Origin: Pseudomonas violetae | Lineage (GTDB): Bacteria; Pseudomonadota; Gammaproteobacteria; Pseudomonadales; Pseudomonadaceae | Reading direction: 5' to 3' | Assembly (NCBI RefSeq): GCF_023072615.1 | Contig: NZ_JAKNRW010000006.1 | Location: forward strand, 186,001-250,000 | Length of the DNA stretch: 64,000 bases | Part shown: positions 44,763-53,652 of the stretch, piece after piece | How the letters are laid out: every line of letters starts with the position of its first letter | How positions within the stretch are numbered: the first letter of the stretch is position 1 | Translations under genes and position numbers: made by a program | Notes under the pieces: generated by a model | What the model saw: only the letters and a program-made list of their open reading frames with translations | The model's database searches: none | Told to the model about the DNA's origin: nothing

Positions 44763-45740
44763 CTAGCGCGCCAAGATGTCTTGAACGTCGTAGTTGGCTA
44801 ACTCGGACATGTCGCTCCGTTGCCAGTGGCCATAATTTTCCCCTAGTTCGGGGATGTTGAGTTTCAGAAACTCTATTCCATCCCGCTCGATCAAACTCCC
44901 GGCTGCGTAAAGCTTAGCCCCTACATCTAGTAATTGCCGTGCGGCCGCATTCCACTTTTCTTCCAAGGCGTAATGCGCCACATACAAGGCAGAGCGCTCG
45001 AGTTTCTTATATTCCTCTTCTGCTTCCATAACGTGTTTGTCCACTGTCACCAGTTCCACCTCAAGCGCGGTTATAATTAGTTGCTGCCTCCGGTTATGTT
45101 CAGTGGCTGCCACTAGGTTTTTCGCGGCTTTTTGCGCGTCATCGTTCGCATTCTTTTCGCCCTCCTCATCACCCCAAGCAACCGCCCGGGCATAAGCTGA
45201 TGCTGCCTCTGTTTCGGCTTGTCGCGCCTTGCTCATATCCTCCACAGCCTTCTTGCTGACCTGCTCCAACCGGACGTTAAGGCTCTCGCGTTTGGCGAGA
45301 AGTTCTTCCTTATCGGCCTTCCAGTTCTCCATGCCTGAAATGTACTCGGCTATCCGGGCGTCCTGCTCAGCAATGGCCTCTCGGCGATGCAGCTTCTGAT
45401 CGATTCGAGAGATCTCGAACTTGATTGAGTCGATTCGCCGTTTACGCGCATTGAACTCGTCTCTGAGCGCCCTTTCCTGATCGCGGTCTATGTCTTCGGG
45501 ACTTTCCAGCGCGGCCTCAAAAGGGAGCGGTCCTGCTTCCAGTTTTTCCAATTCATGGAGCAGGGCTTCGCGTTTATCTTTGAGTTCTTGAATATCGTTC
45601 ATGATTGCTCTTTCCTGATCGCGGTCTATGCCTTCGGCGCTTTCCAACACAGCATCAAAAGGGAGCAATTCTGCTTCCGGTTTTTCCAATTCATGAAGCA
45701 GGGCTTGGCGTTTATCTTCGAGTTCTTGAATACCATTCAT
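44763..45740 (-). CDS. Coiled-coil protein with an internal tandem duplication
   Basis: The 325-residue protein begins with two copies of a 46-residue unit (residues 1-46 and 47-92), each with IQELxDKRxALLHELEK and IDRDQERA. Long coiled-coil segments follow up to about residue 240, then a globular end with VAHYALEEKWNAAARQLLDVGAKLYAAG. No membrane segment or signal is visible. I do not recognise the family. It lies directly downstream of the primase on the same strand and may be cargo or a phage-related structural or regulatory protein. Confidence 0.6.
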   Translation of the reverse strand: MNGIQELEDKRQALLHELEKPEAELLPFDAVLESAEGIDRDQERAIMNDIQELKDKREALLHELEKLEAGPLPFEAALESPEDIDRDQERALRDEFNARKRRIDSIKFEISRIDQKLHRREAIAEQDARIAEYISGMENWKADKEELLAKRESLNVRLEQVSKKAVEDMSKARQAETEAASAYARAVAWGDEEGEKNANDDAQKAAKNLVAATEHNRRQQLIITALEVELVTVDKHVMEAEEEYKKLERSALYVAHYALEEKWNAAARQLLDVGAKLYAAGSLIERDGIEFLKLNIPELGENYGHWQRSDMSELANYDVQDILAR

Positions 45741-45829
45741 GTATTTTTATCCTGTGTAATTTGATTGTCTTCGTGGGATAGGGCTGGCGAGGCCGGGATT
45801 CAGCCGGCATTACCTCCGAAGGCCGACCG

Positions 45830-48721
45830 TCAGGCCGCCTGTGCTTCACTCTCGTCTGTCCCAGGCACGGTCTTCACCACATAGCAACGCTGGGTGCCAA
45901 GACCCGGTAAACGAATCGAACTGGACGCTTTGCCATCGGTGCCAGGTTCAAGTACACCGCGACGGATCAGCTCTTTGTTCACGGCATTTATGTTCATGCC
46001 CTTGAACACTTCAGAGCGCCATGCCTCGGGCAACACGTAGTAGGTGTTGGTGGTGTGCAATGCGTCGCCCATGCCGTGTTCCAACGACTTGCGAAAGCCC
46101 AGGCGATCGATCGTGCGGGGACCGTGTTCATCGATCTTGGCGGCGGTCGACTCCCAGCGTGTGAAGCGACTTTCGCCGAAGCGTTCGATGACTTGGCGCA
46201 GCCGTGCCAGGATCGCGTCACCTTCGAAATTACTGGCGCCACCGCGCTCATTCATCCAGGCACTCAGGCAGACTCGGGCAGCGGTGGTGGCGGTGCCATC
46301 GGGCCAGCCGGTGATGCCCATCGCGGTGGCCAGTTCGCCGGCTGCGGCAGCCAGTCCGAAACGGGTAGCAGCACGATGCGCTTGGCCACTCGCCGAGGCG
46401 GGTAGTGCCTTGGCGATAAAGCCCTCCAAGGTGTGGCGCAGGATCGCTGACCAACCATGCCGCTTGCTGGGTGCACAGAGGGCCGACAGGAAGGCGGTGA
46501 GCGGTGTGCCGTAGTACTTGGCCACCCGCGCCTTGAGTGCATCGGAGAGGGCGGCTGCGTCATCGAAACCGTTGAGCACATCGAACATGCCTAGGCCTTT
46601 GCTGGCGTCCGCTGGCACGGCGAGCATCCGTACTTCCATGCCGGCTTTCAGCTCCTTATTAGCTTCGGCCATGTGCTGCGCCAACGTCTTTTCGCCGGTC
46701 GAAAGAAACAGCAAGCGCCACTCCTGCACCTGGCGGCCTGCTTGTCCTCGATCATTGGCGCGAGCCTTCCCGGTGCCGTTACCGAGCATGTACACCGTTT
46801 CGCCGATGATGCGCGGGTCGCACATGCCGATTTCATCCAGCACCAGGAGCCCGTCCGAATGCGCGGCGGCGATGGATTCCAAGGCGTTATCGGTCGAGCG
46901 CCAGGAGCGCACCAGACGCGGCCCACCATAGATCGAGGCGGCCACTTGCAGGTGCGTGGTCTTGCCGCCCGAGCTGTCTCCGTAGAGATGGAAGCCGCCC
47001 GACTCATGGCCGAGCATGTGCAACAGCGGACCGGCAAACGCCACGCTGGCCACAAACGCCAAGCGGTGATTGCCGATGCACAAGGCGCCGATCTGCTCTT
47101 GCCACTGTTCCAGGGTGCCGGCTTCGCTGATGGGCGGAAGCTGCGCGCCGGCCTCATAGAAGTGCAGGTGTTCGGTGTGCAAGCCGACCTGTTGTTCGGG
47201 CAGCAAGAAGGCGCTGTCATGCCAGCCCAAACGGGTGACCAAGCGTGCGCGCTGGGCGCTGTCGAAGCCGCCTAGGTAACTCTGCAGGTCGTTGCGGGCA
47301 TTGCGGCCGGAGCGACTGCCGGCCAGACGCAAACCCATGTCCACCAGTGGACCCAGCACGTCCTTGCCGAAGTCGCCGGTCATGGTCCGTGCCGGAATAT
47401 TCCAGCGCTTTTTTGCCCCGTCGGGATCGTCGAACTCGACCAGCAAACCCCAGTTATGCCCCTGCGCATCTCGGGTGCGCGCCAGGATCTCCAGCGGCGA
47501 ACACACCGGGCGTGCCTCGCCATCGTCACCGGAATAAAACACGCCTTCGGGCGTCAGGCGAAAGCCGCCGGGCAACAGATCGTTTTTGGGTTTCGCGGTA
47601 CGTTTGGTCGTTGGCTTGGTCTTGGCTTCGGGTGGCTCGGTTGGTGCTTTCTCCGGCTCGACGCCAAACAACTCGCCGCTGTGTTCCAGCTCGGCGAAGT
47701 GCGCCGCCGTCCAGCCTTTGGCCTGCGCATCGGCCGCGTCGTCGCCGTCATCCCATTGACCACCTTTAGCGAAGGCCGGTTGGTCATTCTTGAGCGTGGG
47801 CTTGCGTTTGAAGACATCCAGAGCGATCACGCGCACCGACGCGGCGCCGATCTGTTGCAACTGTACTGCGACGGCATCCATGCAGCTTTTGCCACTGGCG
47901 TCGTTGTCTGGCCACAACACCACGGACCGACCTTTGAGCGGTGCCAGGTCGGCTTTGTGCCAGGAGTTCGAGCCGTTCGGCCAGCACGTGGCCACGTAGC
48001 TGGGCAGCAACTCCGCCGCGGCGTCGGTGGCCTTTTCGCCTTCGCATAGAATGACCGGTGCCTCTGCGCGTTGCGCCAGTTCATCCAGACGCAGTAGAGG
48101 ACGCGGCTCAGGCAGGCCCTGCCAGCGCCATTGCTGGGTTTGGCCTTCGGCCCGTTGGCACCAGGTCAACGGGGCAAACACCTTGCGCGGTTTGCCGTCT
48201 TCATCCGGGCCCAAGTCGAAGCGATAGAGCGCCATGACTGGCTGGCCTTGAGCGTCGCGATAAATCCAAACCTTGGACGGCGTACCGTGTTGCCGGTGTT
48301 TGGCCGGGCACTTGCTCATGGCCTCGGCTGGGATCGGCTGTATGGCGAGCCATTCCGGTGTTTTGCATTTGCTGGGGCTTGGCTTCGATTGAGCCGCCCC
48401 AGCGGTAACGTGCAGCAGATCCACCAGCTTGTTGCAGGCTTCGACGTCGGTGCCGCCGTCGAGATAGCGCACCAGATCGATCAGGTCGCCACCTTTGTCG
48501 CCGGTGGCAAAATCCGCCCAGGTGCCTTTGGCCAAACTGACCTTGAGGGAGCCGGCACGTTTGTCGGTGCGAGTCGGATTAGGAGCGGTGTATTCCTTGC
48601 CACTGTCGACGCGTTTACCGTTGGGCAGCCAGTGAGCAAGCACACGATCAATGTTCTGCAGCGCAACGGCTTTGACTTGGGCGAACGTGGGGCGACGGGC
48701 ATTGGAGGTAGAGGCCTTCAT
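45830..48721 (-). CDS. TOPRIM/DUF927 primase-helicase of a P4-like satellite
   Basis: The 963-residue protein has an N-terminal primase-like region (KGTWADFATGDKGGDLIDLVRYLDG), a TOPRIM domain (PVILCEGEKATDAAAE near residue 220, LWPDNDASGK near 268) and a DUF927 ATPase with Walker A GDSSGGKTT near residue 580 and DEIGMCDPRIIGE. Together they should prime and unwind DNA during element replication, like the alpha protein of P4. It starts in an ATGA overlap with the DUF3077 gene. Confidence 0.85.
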   Translation of the reverse strand: MKASTSNARRPTFAQVKAVALQNIDRVLAHWLPNGKRVDSGKEYTAPNPTRTDKRAGSLKVSLAKGTWADFATGDKGGDLIDLVRYLDGGTDVEACNKLVDLLHVTAGAAQSKPSPSKCKTPEWLAIQPIPAEAMSKCPAKHRQHGTPSKVWIYRDAQGQPVMALYRFDLGPDEDGKPRKVFAPLTWCQRAEGQTQQWRWQGLPEPRPLLRLDELAQRAEAPVILCEGEKATDAAAELLPSYVATCWPNGSNSWHKADLAPLKGRSVVLWPDNDASGKSCMDAVAVQLQQIGAASVRVIALDVFKRKPTLKNDQPAFAKGGQWDDGDDAADAQAKGWTAAHFAELEHSGELFGVEPEKAPTEPPEAKTKPTTKRTAKPKNDLLPGGFRLTPEGVFYSGDDGEARPVCSPLEILARTRDAQGHNWGLLVEFDDPDGAKKRWNIPARTMTGDFGKDVLGPLVDMGLRLAGSRSGRNARNDLQSYLGGFDSAQRARLVTRLGWHDSAFLLPEQQVGLHTEHLHFYEAGAQLPPISEAGTLEQWQEQIGALCIGNHRLAFVASVAFAGPLLHMLGHESGGFHLYGDSSGGKTTHLQVAASIYGGPRLVRSWRSTDNALESIAAAHSDGLLVLDEIGMCDPRIIGETVYMLGNGTGKARANDRGQAGRQVQEWRLLFLSTGEKTLAQHMAEANKELKAGMEVRMLAVPADASKGLGMFDVLNGFDDAAALSDALKARVAKYYGTPLTAFLSALCAPSKRHGWSAILRHTLEGFIAKALPASASGQAHRAATRFGLAAAAGELATAMGITGWPDGTATTAARVCLSAWMNERGGASNFEGDAILARLRQVIERFGESRFTRWESTAAKIDEHGPRTIDRLGFRKSLEHGMGDALHTTNTYYVLPEAWRSEVFKGMNINAVNKELIRRGVLEPGTDGKASSSIRLPGLGTQRCYVVKTVPGTDESEAQAA

Positions 48722-49002
48722 ACGCCACCGCCTTGGGCCAATTGCAACCCGCTGGTAACGTCATCAATGATGGCTTTGGCCATCTCGCTCAAATAATGCG
48801 AAGCCCAGACCATCGCGTCGTTGTCATTCTCCATGCCGCTCAAGAAAGTGAGCTTGTTTACACAATCCATGAGTAGAGAAGCTTGTTCGAGCGCTTCCTC
48901 GCACGATATGCCGGCATTGATGCGGAACAGTGGCTGATTCTGAGCGTTGCACTTGGCAAAGGTGGCGCCGCCCACGGTATTGATCGCAATGGAAGGGCTC
49001 AT
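48718..49002 (-). CDS. DUF3077 protein
   Basis: This 94-residue protein has the DUF3077 layout: PLFRINAGISCEEALEQASLLMDCVNKLTF and a C-terminal WASHYLSEMAKAIIDD. Function unknown. Both ends overlap neighbours by ATGA, which shows a tightly coupled operon. The copy at 33314-33595 has the same position relative to the structured region. Confidence 0.85.
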   Translation of the reverse strand: MSPSIAINTVGGATFAKCNAQNQPLFRINAGISCEEALEQASLLMDCVNKLTFLSGMENDNDAMVWASHYLSEMAKAIIDDVTSGLQLAQGGGV

Positions 49003-49280
49003 TGGGCACCTCCACTAACGGGTGGCCGAGTGGAGTTGTCGGCGTGCACGGCGAGGGTGCGGATCAGTCCCAACGTCCCTCGAACATCCCACAGCGCCGC
49101 CGCGATGACGTGGTTGGCCAGACGGGGACCGTCGCACTCGAACTGGTCTTCAAGAAGCAAGAGCACAGAGTTGGCCCGATCCACGGCGCAGGTGATGGCG
49201 TCAATCGGCACACCGGCTTCGGCGCCTTTGTGGACGCAAAGCAGATCCTCGGGCAGGGAGAAGCTCAGGGCTTGGTTCAT
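48999..49280 (-). CDS. Small hypothetical island protein
   Basis: The 93-residue protein starts MNQALSFSLPEDLLCVHKG and is helical with a conserved-looking DGPRLANHVIAAALWDVRGTLG. It overlaps both neighbouring genes in ATGA, so it is part of the operon. I do not recognise a function. A longer frame to 49763 passes through the structured region and is not supported by a start. Confidence 0.65.
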   Translation of the reverse strand: MNQALSFSLPEDLLCVHKGAEAGVPIDAITCAVDRANSVLLLLEDQFECDGPRLANHVIAAALWDVRGTLGLIRTLAVHADNSTRPPVSGGAQ

Positions 49281-49435
49281 TGGGCACCGCCTGCGGCTTC
49301 GAGGGCGCGAGCTTTGGTCATGTGAGCGTTGTAACGGGCGAGACGAGTGGCGAGGCTGGAATTGGCGTGTAACGCGGCGAGAGCCATTGCACGATGGGCA
49401 GCGGCGCGAATTTTGGACGGATTGAGGGCGTGCAT
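49277..49435 (-). CDS. 52-codon operon gene
   Basis: The frame encodes MHALNPSKIRAAAHRAMALAALHANS...GGAQ. AGGAG sits eight bases before the ATG and the stop overlaps the next start in ATGA. This is the first gene of the overlap chain and is too short for most gene callers. A positional counterpart is the 38-codon gene at 33592-33708. Function unknown. Confidence 0.6.
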   Translation of the reverse strand: MHALNPSKIRAAAHRAMALAALHANSSLATRLARYNAHMTKARALEAAGGAQ

Positions 49436-49690
49436 GGGTGGAGCTCCTTCTTAAGTAGGAACTGCCACGGTTCGTCGCCAAACGAATTGGGGTGGCAGCT
49501 GTGCGCAGGTTGGCGAACCGGGTAAGAAGGAACCCGGCAGACCCGAAGGTCTCCCACGCACAGCCACCATAAAACGGGAATGCGGGCACAAAAAAAGCGC
49601 CTGCAATCGTAATGGGGGCGCCTGTGCGCCTTCTTAAACTCGGGTCGCCAAACCCGGTCGCTGATTTTGCAGCGACGGCCAAAGAGTAAC
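49436..49690. ncRNA. C4/ash-like structured region of the island
   Basis: This 250-base stretch shares blocks with 33709-33960, including an 18 nt block ending at 49513 and a GTCGCTG...CAGCGAC hairpin at 49657-49676. Self-complementary blocks such as TGTGCGCAGG and ACGCACAGCC are present. In P4-like satellites this place, upstream of the primase operon, holds the immunity RNA (C4-type) and an overlapping ash-type frame; I infer the same here. No coding start is visible. Confidence 0.5.
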
Positions 49691-49809
49691 GTCCTGTTTT
49701 GCAAAGTGCAACCGTGCGGAGATCTTGCGCATTTCTTTGATGCGGCATAAATTGTGCGGGCATGTAGATTTACCTCAACGCCTCCGGATCGCTCCCGGGG
49801 GCGTTTTCG

Positions 49810-50151
49810 TTAGTGCTGGGTGGCGGCGGGGCGAGCGAGGGTGAGCCATTGCAAGTGGTTGCCTTGGCCGGCGCGTTGCCGCATCTGCTGTAGCGCTTCG
49901 GGATTGCGCAGCAGGTTGGGAATCAGCTCGCGCGCGTCGCTGATCACCACGTCTGCGGGCGGCTGAATCGCTAACAACGTCCACTCCAGGTCATGCCACA
50001 GCACGATTAGCACCTGAGCGCCGGCCGAGATCGCTTGATCGCGGAGGGTCAGCAAGCGCTGGCGACCTTTGATCTCTGCGGTAGAAGGCAGAGACGCTTC
50101 AAGTACACCGACAAGATCCAATGCTTGGTGGGGAAGAAAGGTCGGAGTCAT
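49810..50151 (-). CDS. Small hypothetical island protein
   Basis: The 113-residue protein begins MTPTFLPHQALDLVGVLEASL and ends in QWLTLARPAATQH. QVLIVLWHDLEWTLLAI is the hydrophobic core. The ATG at 50151 overlaps the stop of the 202-residue gene in ATGA. I do not recognise the family; it lies between the structured region and AlpA. Confidence 0.6.
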   Translation of the reverse strand: MTPTFLPHQALDLVGVLEASLPSTAEIKGRQRLLTLRDQAISAGAQVLIVLWHDLEWTLLAIQPPADVVISDARELIPNLLRNPEALQQMRQRAGQGNHLQWLTLARPAATQH

Positions 50152-50756
50152 GCCGCCTCCTGCATGTTGGTGAACAGGGGTGGCGGTGTTTCGCCTTTGA
50201 GCCAAACCAGGATTTTGCTGTCCTCGACGCACCGTCGACGGTGTTCTACCGCGAGCAGATCGCGCTGCTGTGCCAGGCGTTCCTCCACATAGCGGGACAG
50301 ATCCGAGGTCAAGCGCATGTCGTGGTGAAGGCGCTCGGTGGCGGTTTTCTGCACGGCGAGATCCTCATCCGTGATGCGTTGCCATACCGCCAGATCGTTC
50401 GCGTACCCCGCCGATTGATCAACCAGCCAGTAGGTGACCCAGTCGGTCATACCTCGCGTTTTCAGTGAGGCGAGGCGGCTGTCACTCATTGCGAAATAAC
50501 CGGTGCCGTGGACGCTCGAAAATTCTCTGCGCACCGCGTTTTTGCGGATCAGTTCGGGCAGTTCCCAAGGATTGGCTTTGAGTGGGAGAACGAGGCCGTC
50601 AGGGCTAAAAAAGAATGCTTCCTGCTCTTCGCCGTTCCAGCTCACACCTGCGATTGTGCGGTGTCGCCAGTTGATTGCCCCGGCTTGATAAAGGCGAAAT
50701 CCGATGCTGTATGAGTCGAGAAACGGCCCTTTGAAAGGGCAGTAGTTGCGCTTCAT
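50148..50756 (-). CDS. Hypothetical phage-type protein
   Basis: The 202-residue protein starts KRNYCPFKGPFLDSYSIGFRLYQAG and has a charged helical C-terminal half with RLHHDMRLTSDLSRYVEERL. I do not recognise the family. It starts in an ATGA overlap with AlpA and lies in the leading operon. Confidence 0.6.
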   Translation of the reverse strand: MKRNYCPFKGPFLDSYSIGFRLYQAGAINWRHRTIAGVSWNGEEQEAFFFSPDGLVLPLKANPWELPELIRKNAVRREFSSVHGTGYFAMSDSRLASLKTRGMTDWVTYWLVDQSAGYANDLAVWQRITDEDLAVQKTATERLHHDMRLTSDLSRYVEERLAQQRDLLAVEHRRRCVEDSKILVWLKGETPPPLFTNMQEAA

Positions 50757-51034
50757 GCGGCCACCTGATTACGCGCCTCGATGCGGCTGCGAGCCCATGC
50801 ATGCACTTCCGAAAGAACCCAGGCCACGGGGGCGCCGCGCGCGTTGCTGTTGCTCAATTTGACGGGCAGGGGAAAGCCACTGTCGGGGCGCTGCATGAGT
50901 TTGTAGATGGTGGAGCGCTTCATTCCAACGATGCCCTCCAGCTCTCGCATTCGGATCAGAGTCGAAGAAGCATCGAAATGTGAAGGGGCGCTGGCAAGTG
51001 ACCTGCGGGGAAAATCGGTGACGGAGGCGTTCAT
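50753..51034 (-). CDS. AlpA-family transcriptional regulator
   Basis: The 93-residue protein has the AlpA helix-turn-helix: LIRMRELEGIVGMKRSTIYKLMQRPDSGFPLPVKLSNSNARGAPVAWVLSEVHAWARSR. AlpA proteins control excision of cryptic prophage-like islands, often by raising integrase expression. Its place beside the integrase and its coupling to downstream genes fit this role. Confidence 0.85.
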   Translation of the reverse strand: MNASVTDFPRRSLASAPSHFDASSTLIRMRELEGIVGMKRSTIYKLMQRPDSGFPLPVKLSNSNARGAPVAWVLSEVHAWARSRIEARNQVAA

Positions 51035-51124
51035 AGGTATTGCTCTCGATTGATTTGGACTGACGAGAGCAATGGTCTAGAGATTGAACGGCGGTGAGCA
51101 GTTCACTTCCAATTGAAATTTCAG

Positions 51125-51964
51125 TTACAGCACGAAGTTGCGTTCGAGAATGGCTTCCACGCTTTTGCGAGTCAGCGCCTTTTCAGTCTCGGGGGTGACC
51201 CACTCAGGGCGCTGTTTGAGTGGCTTCGCGACTTCACGTTTCAGCCAGGCATGCACGGCCGTTTTGACGTTCTTTCTTGGCATGCCCATCGCCAAATAAT
51301 GGTCAGCCTGACTAACGATTGCAGCGTCTCGGGCGTTGACGTCTTGGCTTCGCTCCATCCCGCTGATAATGCCACCTTTGCTGCGGATAGCTGACCTCAT
51401 AGCCTGATCAGCGATAGGTGTCAGTTCGTCATCGATCAAGCAGGGCAGGGAAGTGATCGGCTGCAAATAAAAGACATACTCGTCGAGTGCCCTCGTGCGC
51501 TCGGCTGTATCAACCTGAGATTCCACAAACCGGCAGTACAGATCCCATGGCCAGTCGGTCGGTATTTCTTTGATATGCAACCAGGCCGCGTTATCGGCGG
51601 CGCGCATCCAGTCGTTAAGAGCCTCCAGCGCTTTGACAGCACAGGCCATGATGTAGGCCGCATGTGCTTCGCGGTCCGAAGCCGAGTAGCAGTTGCTGTA
51701 TTGACGAACCCAATGAGCGAGGCGAGCTCTGTTGTCAGTAGAGGCGTACTGGAAAATAATCTCCTCATGCATCGTCGTCTTGATGCACATGCTGCTCAGA
51801 TCACTGTCGATGCCACCGGTCTGGATTCGCTGGCAGCACTGATCGATCAGGTGGCACACAGCAGCGAGTTGTTCGCGGCAGAGTCCGTAAAGCGGTTGGG
51901 CGGAGAGGTACTTGATCAGCCCAGCGCTTAGCATTGAGTGTGAAGTGGGTTGGTGATCAGTCAT
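51125..51964 (-). CDS. Hypothetical island protein
   Basis: The 279-residue protein starts MTDHQPTSHSMLSAGLIKYL and has a stretch REHAAYIMACAVKALEALNDW-like in the middle, then basic HAWLKREVAKPLKQRPEW near the end. It is probably soluble. I do not recognise it. A longer frame toward 52186 runs through the iteron region and is not supported by a ribosome site. It lies directly before the integrase in the operon direction. Confidence 0.55.
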   Translation of the reverse strand: MTDHQPTSHSMLSAGLIKYLSAQPLYGLCREQLAAVCHLIDQCCQRIQTGGIDSDLSSMCIKTTMHEEIIFQYASTDNRARLAHWVRQYSNCYSASDREAHAAYIMACAVKALEALNDWMRAADNAAWLHIKEIPTDWPWDLYCRFVESQVDTAERTRALDEYVFYLQPITSLPCLIDDELTPIADQAMRSAIRSKGGIISGMERSQDVNARDAAIVSQADHYLAMGMPRKNVKTAVHAWLKREVAKPLKQRPEWVTPETEKALTRKSVEAILERNFVL

Positions 51965-51984
51965 CGCCAAGTGTCTCTGGCAAC

Positions 51985-52216
51985 GTGTAACGCCCAATCC
52001 CACGCCCTGCGTTTTGCAGGCGCAACCAGCGAGAGTCCCGCTGTATGAGCGTGCGCCAGACGTCGGCCCGCAGTAAGCGAGGGCTTTTTTTAGCGTTACA
52101 CGTTTGAACGGCGTTACACCGGGTGTACGAGAAGGCTCGCAATCGTGTAACAGGCGTGGGAGCCAATGAATTCGGGAGTTCGGCACAGGTCGTTACACGA
52201 GTAACACCTGTAACAC
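51985..52216. repeat. GTTACAC iterons before the integrase
   Basis: At least five copies of GTTACAC or its complement (51985, 52095, 52113, 52145, 52192) and two variants (52201, 52209) lie in this short gap. The same motif recurs at 37815-37937 near the other end. Such directly and inversely repeated sites suggest a replication origin or a binding array for a regulator or excisionase. Confidence 0.55.
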
Positions 52217-52246
52217 GGATTTTGGAGGGGATATGGATATACGCGC

Positions 52247-53488
52247 TCATACCACCTCATCGAACTGTCCGTGGAGGACATTTCCAGCAGCCAACTGATC
52301 AAGGTAATCGGCGTACCACTGCATCATCTTCACTCTGTGATCAAGATATTGAGCCTTGTTGTAGATCCCAGAGATCCCCTCTTCTTTATGAGCGAGCTGC
52401 GCTTCGACGTGCTCTTTTGGCCAACCGTGTTCTCTGAGCAAAGTGCTGGCGGTATGGCGAGTTCCGTGGCCGACCAAGCGACCTTTGTAACCAACCGTCG
52501 CAAAGACTTTGTTGATAGTGTTTTCACTGATTGTCGGGTTCTTAGCTCCGACGCCGGGGAACAACCACCGACTGCGCCCTGTTAGACACTGGAGTTCCTT
52601 TAGAGCGGATAGCGCCTGCTTAGGGAGTGGGCACACGAAATCTCTCCGCATCTTCATCTTGGCGGCAGGTGTCGTCCAGGTGGCTTTATCAAGGTCGAAC
52701 TCTTTCCATTCAGCTAAGCGGACCATTCCCGGTCTCGATGCCGTCCATATGCAGAGCCACGCCGCAGTTCGGGCCGTTAGTCTGCTGGGGGTGTGTTTCA
52801 GCGCGGTCAGAAAGTCGCCAAGGTCAGGTTCCAGCAAATGAGGATGCTGTTGAGTTTTGGGTGCTTGGGCGGCTATATCGCGAAGTCGGCTTCCCGGGTC
52901 GTTTTCGGTCAAGCCTAATCCGATGGCTCGACCGAAGATCTGATTTATCCAGGTGCGACACTTTTCAGCCACGTTGTGTGCGTCCCGGGCTTCGATGGAT
53001 GCTTGGAGTTCCGCACAGTCGGTACGGGTGATTTCGTCTAGAGGCTTATCTCCCAGTGCCGGGAGTATGTCTTTGTCGAGGTAGGTGCGGATTTTGTTGA
53101 GAGTGGAGGGCGCGAGACCCTTTTCCTCTTTTGCCTTCAGCCAGGCATCAGCGGCAGCTCGAAAGGTTCGGATTTTGGCCGCATCGATAGCAGCTTTCGA
53201 GGATCGCTTTTGTTCAAGGGGATCGGCACCGCTACTCACTACTTTGCGTAGATCGGCAGCTTTGTCCCGTGCCAAAGCACCACTTACTTCCGGGTAGCCC
53301 CCGAGCCCCATCCAAGCCCAATTGCCCGCCGGACGTTTGTAGCGGAGCTGCCAGGATTTACCACCATCCGGTTTGACCCTGAAGTAGAGGCCGTTTCCGT
53401 CGAGCTCCCGGTATTCCTTTGATTCCGGCTCCAACCCCGCAAGTGTCGTGTCAGCGAGAGGGCGGCGCTTGATATCTGCGCGCTTCAT
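52247..53488 (-). CDS. P4-family tyrosine integrase
   Basis: The 413-residue protein has an N-terminal arm-binding DUF4102-type domain (LADTTLAGLEPESKEYRELDGNGLYFRV) and a tyrosine recombinase domain: R252 (TASRPGMVRL), H341 and R344 (HGTRHT), H367 (LAHKEEG) and the active tyrosine in YNKAQYL. ATG at 53488 was chosen where the conserved region begins. It is the enzyme that inserted the island into tRNA-Leu, which lies 165 bases away. Confidence 0.95.
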   Translation of the reverse strand: MKRADIKRRPLADTTLAGLEPESKEYRELDGNGLYFRVKPDGGKSWQLRYKRPAGNWAWMGLGGYPEVSGALARDKAADLRKVVSSGADPLEQKRSSKAAIDAAKIRTFRAAADAWLKAKEEKGLAPSTLNKIRTYLDKDILPALGDKPLDEITRTDCAELQASIEARDAHNVAEKCRTWINQIFGRAIGLGLTENDPGSRLRDIAAQAPKTQQHPHLLEPDLGDFLTALKHTPSRLTARTAAWLCIWTASRPGMVRLAEWKEFDLDKATWTTPAAKMKMRRDFVCPLPKQALSALKELQCLTGRSRWLFPGVGAKNPTISENTINKVFATVGYKGRLVGHGTRHTASTLLREHGWPKEHVEAQLAHKEEGISGIYNKAQYLDHRVKMMQWYADYLDQLAAGNVLHGQFDEVV

Positions 53489-53582
53489 CCTTGTATCCCA
53501 AAGTTCGGTATTTTTCTCAGGATACAAGCAGGGATACAGGGATACAACGTATAGGGAGAGACAGGGGTAGATAGACAGGCAC

Positions 53583-53607
53583 AAAAAAACCAGCCAAGTG
53601 GCCGGTT
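53583..53607 (-). terminator. New terminator of tRNA-Leu supplied by the island
   Basis: On the minus strand a short stem around CCGGCCACTTGGCTGG is followed by seven Ts, 45 bases downstream of the tRNA. It can replace the displaced terminator at 35992-36022. Confidence 0.65.
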
Positions 53608-53652
53608 TCTCTGGGTCTGAAAGTCTGGTAGAGACTTTCAGATACTGCTATA

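Noticed and set aside
48999..49763. Long minus-strand frame of 254 residues running from the small gene through the structured region
   Set aside because: Only the first 93 residues have a proper start and ATGA coupling. The rest passes through hairpins conserved between two copies, which suggests RNA structure. An ash-type product is possible but not supported by a ribosome site.
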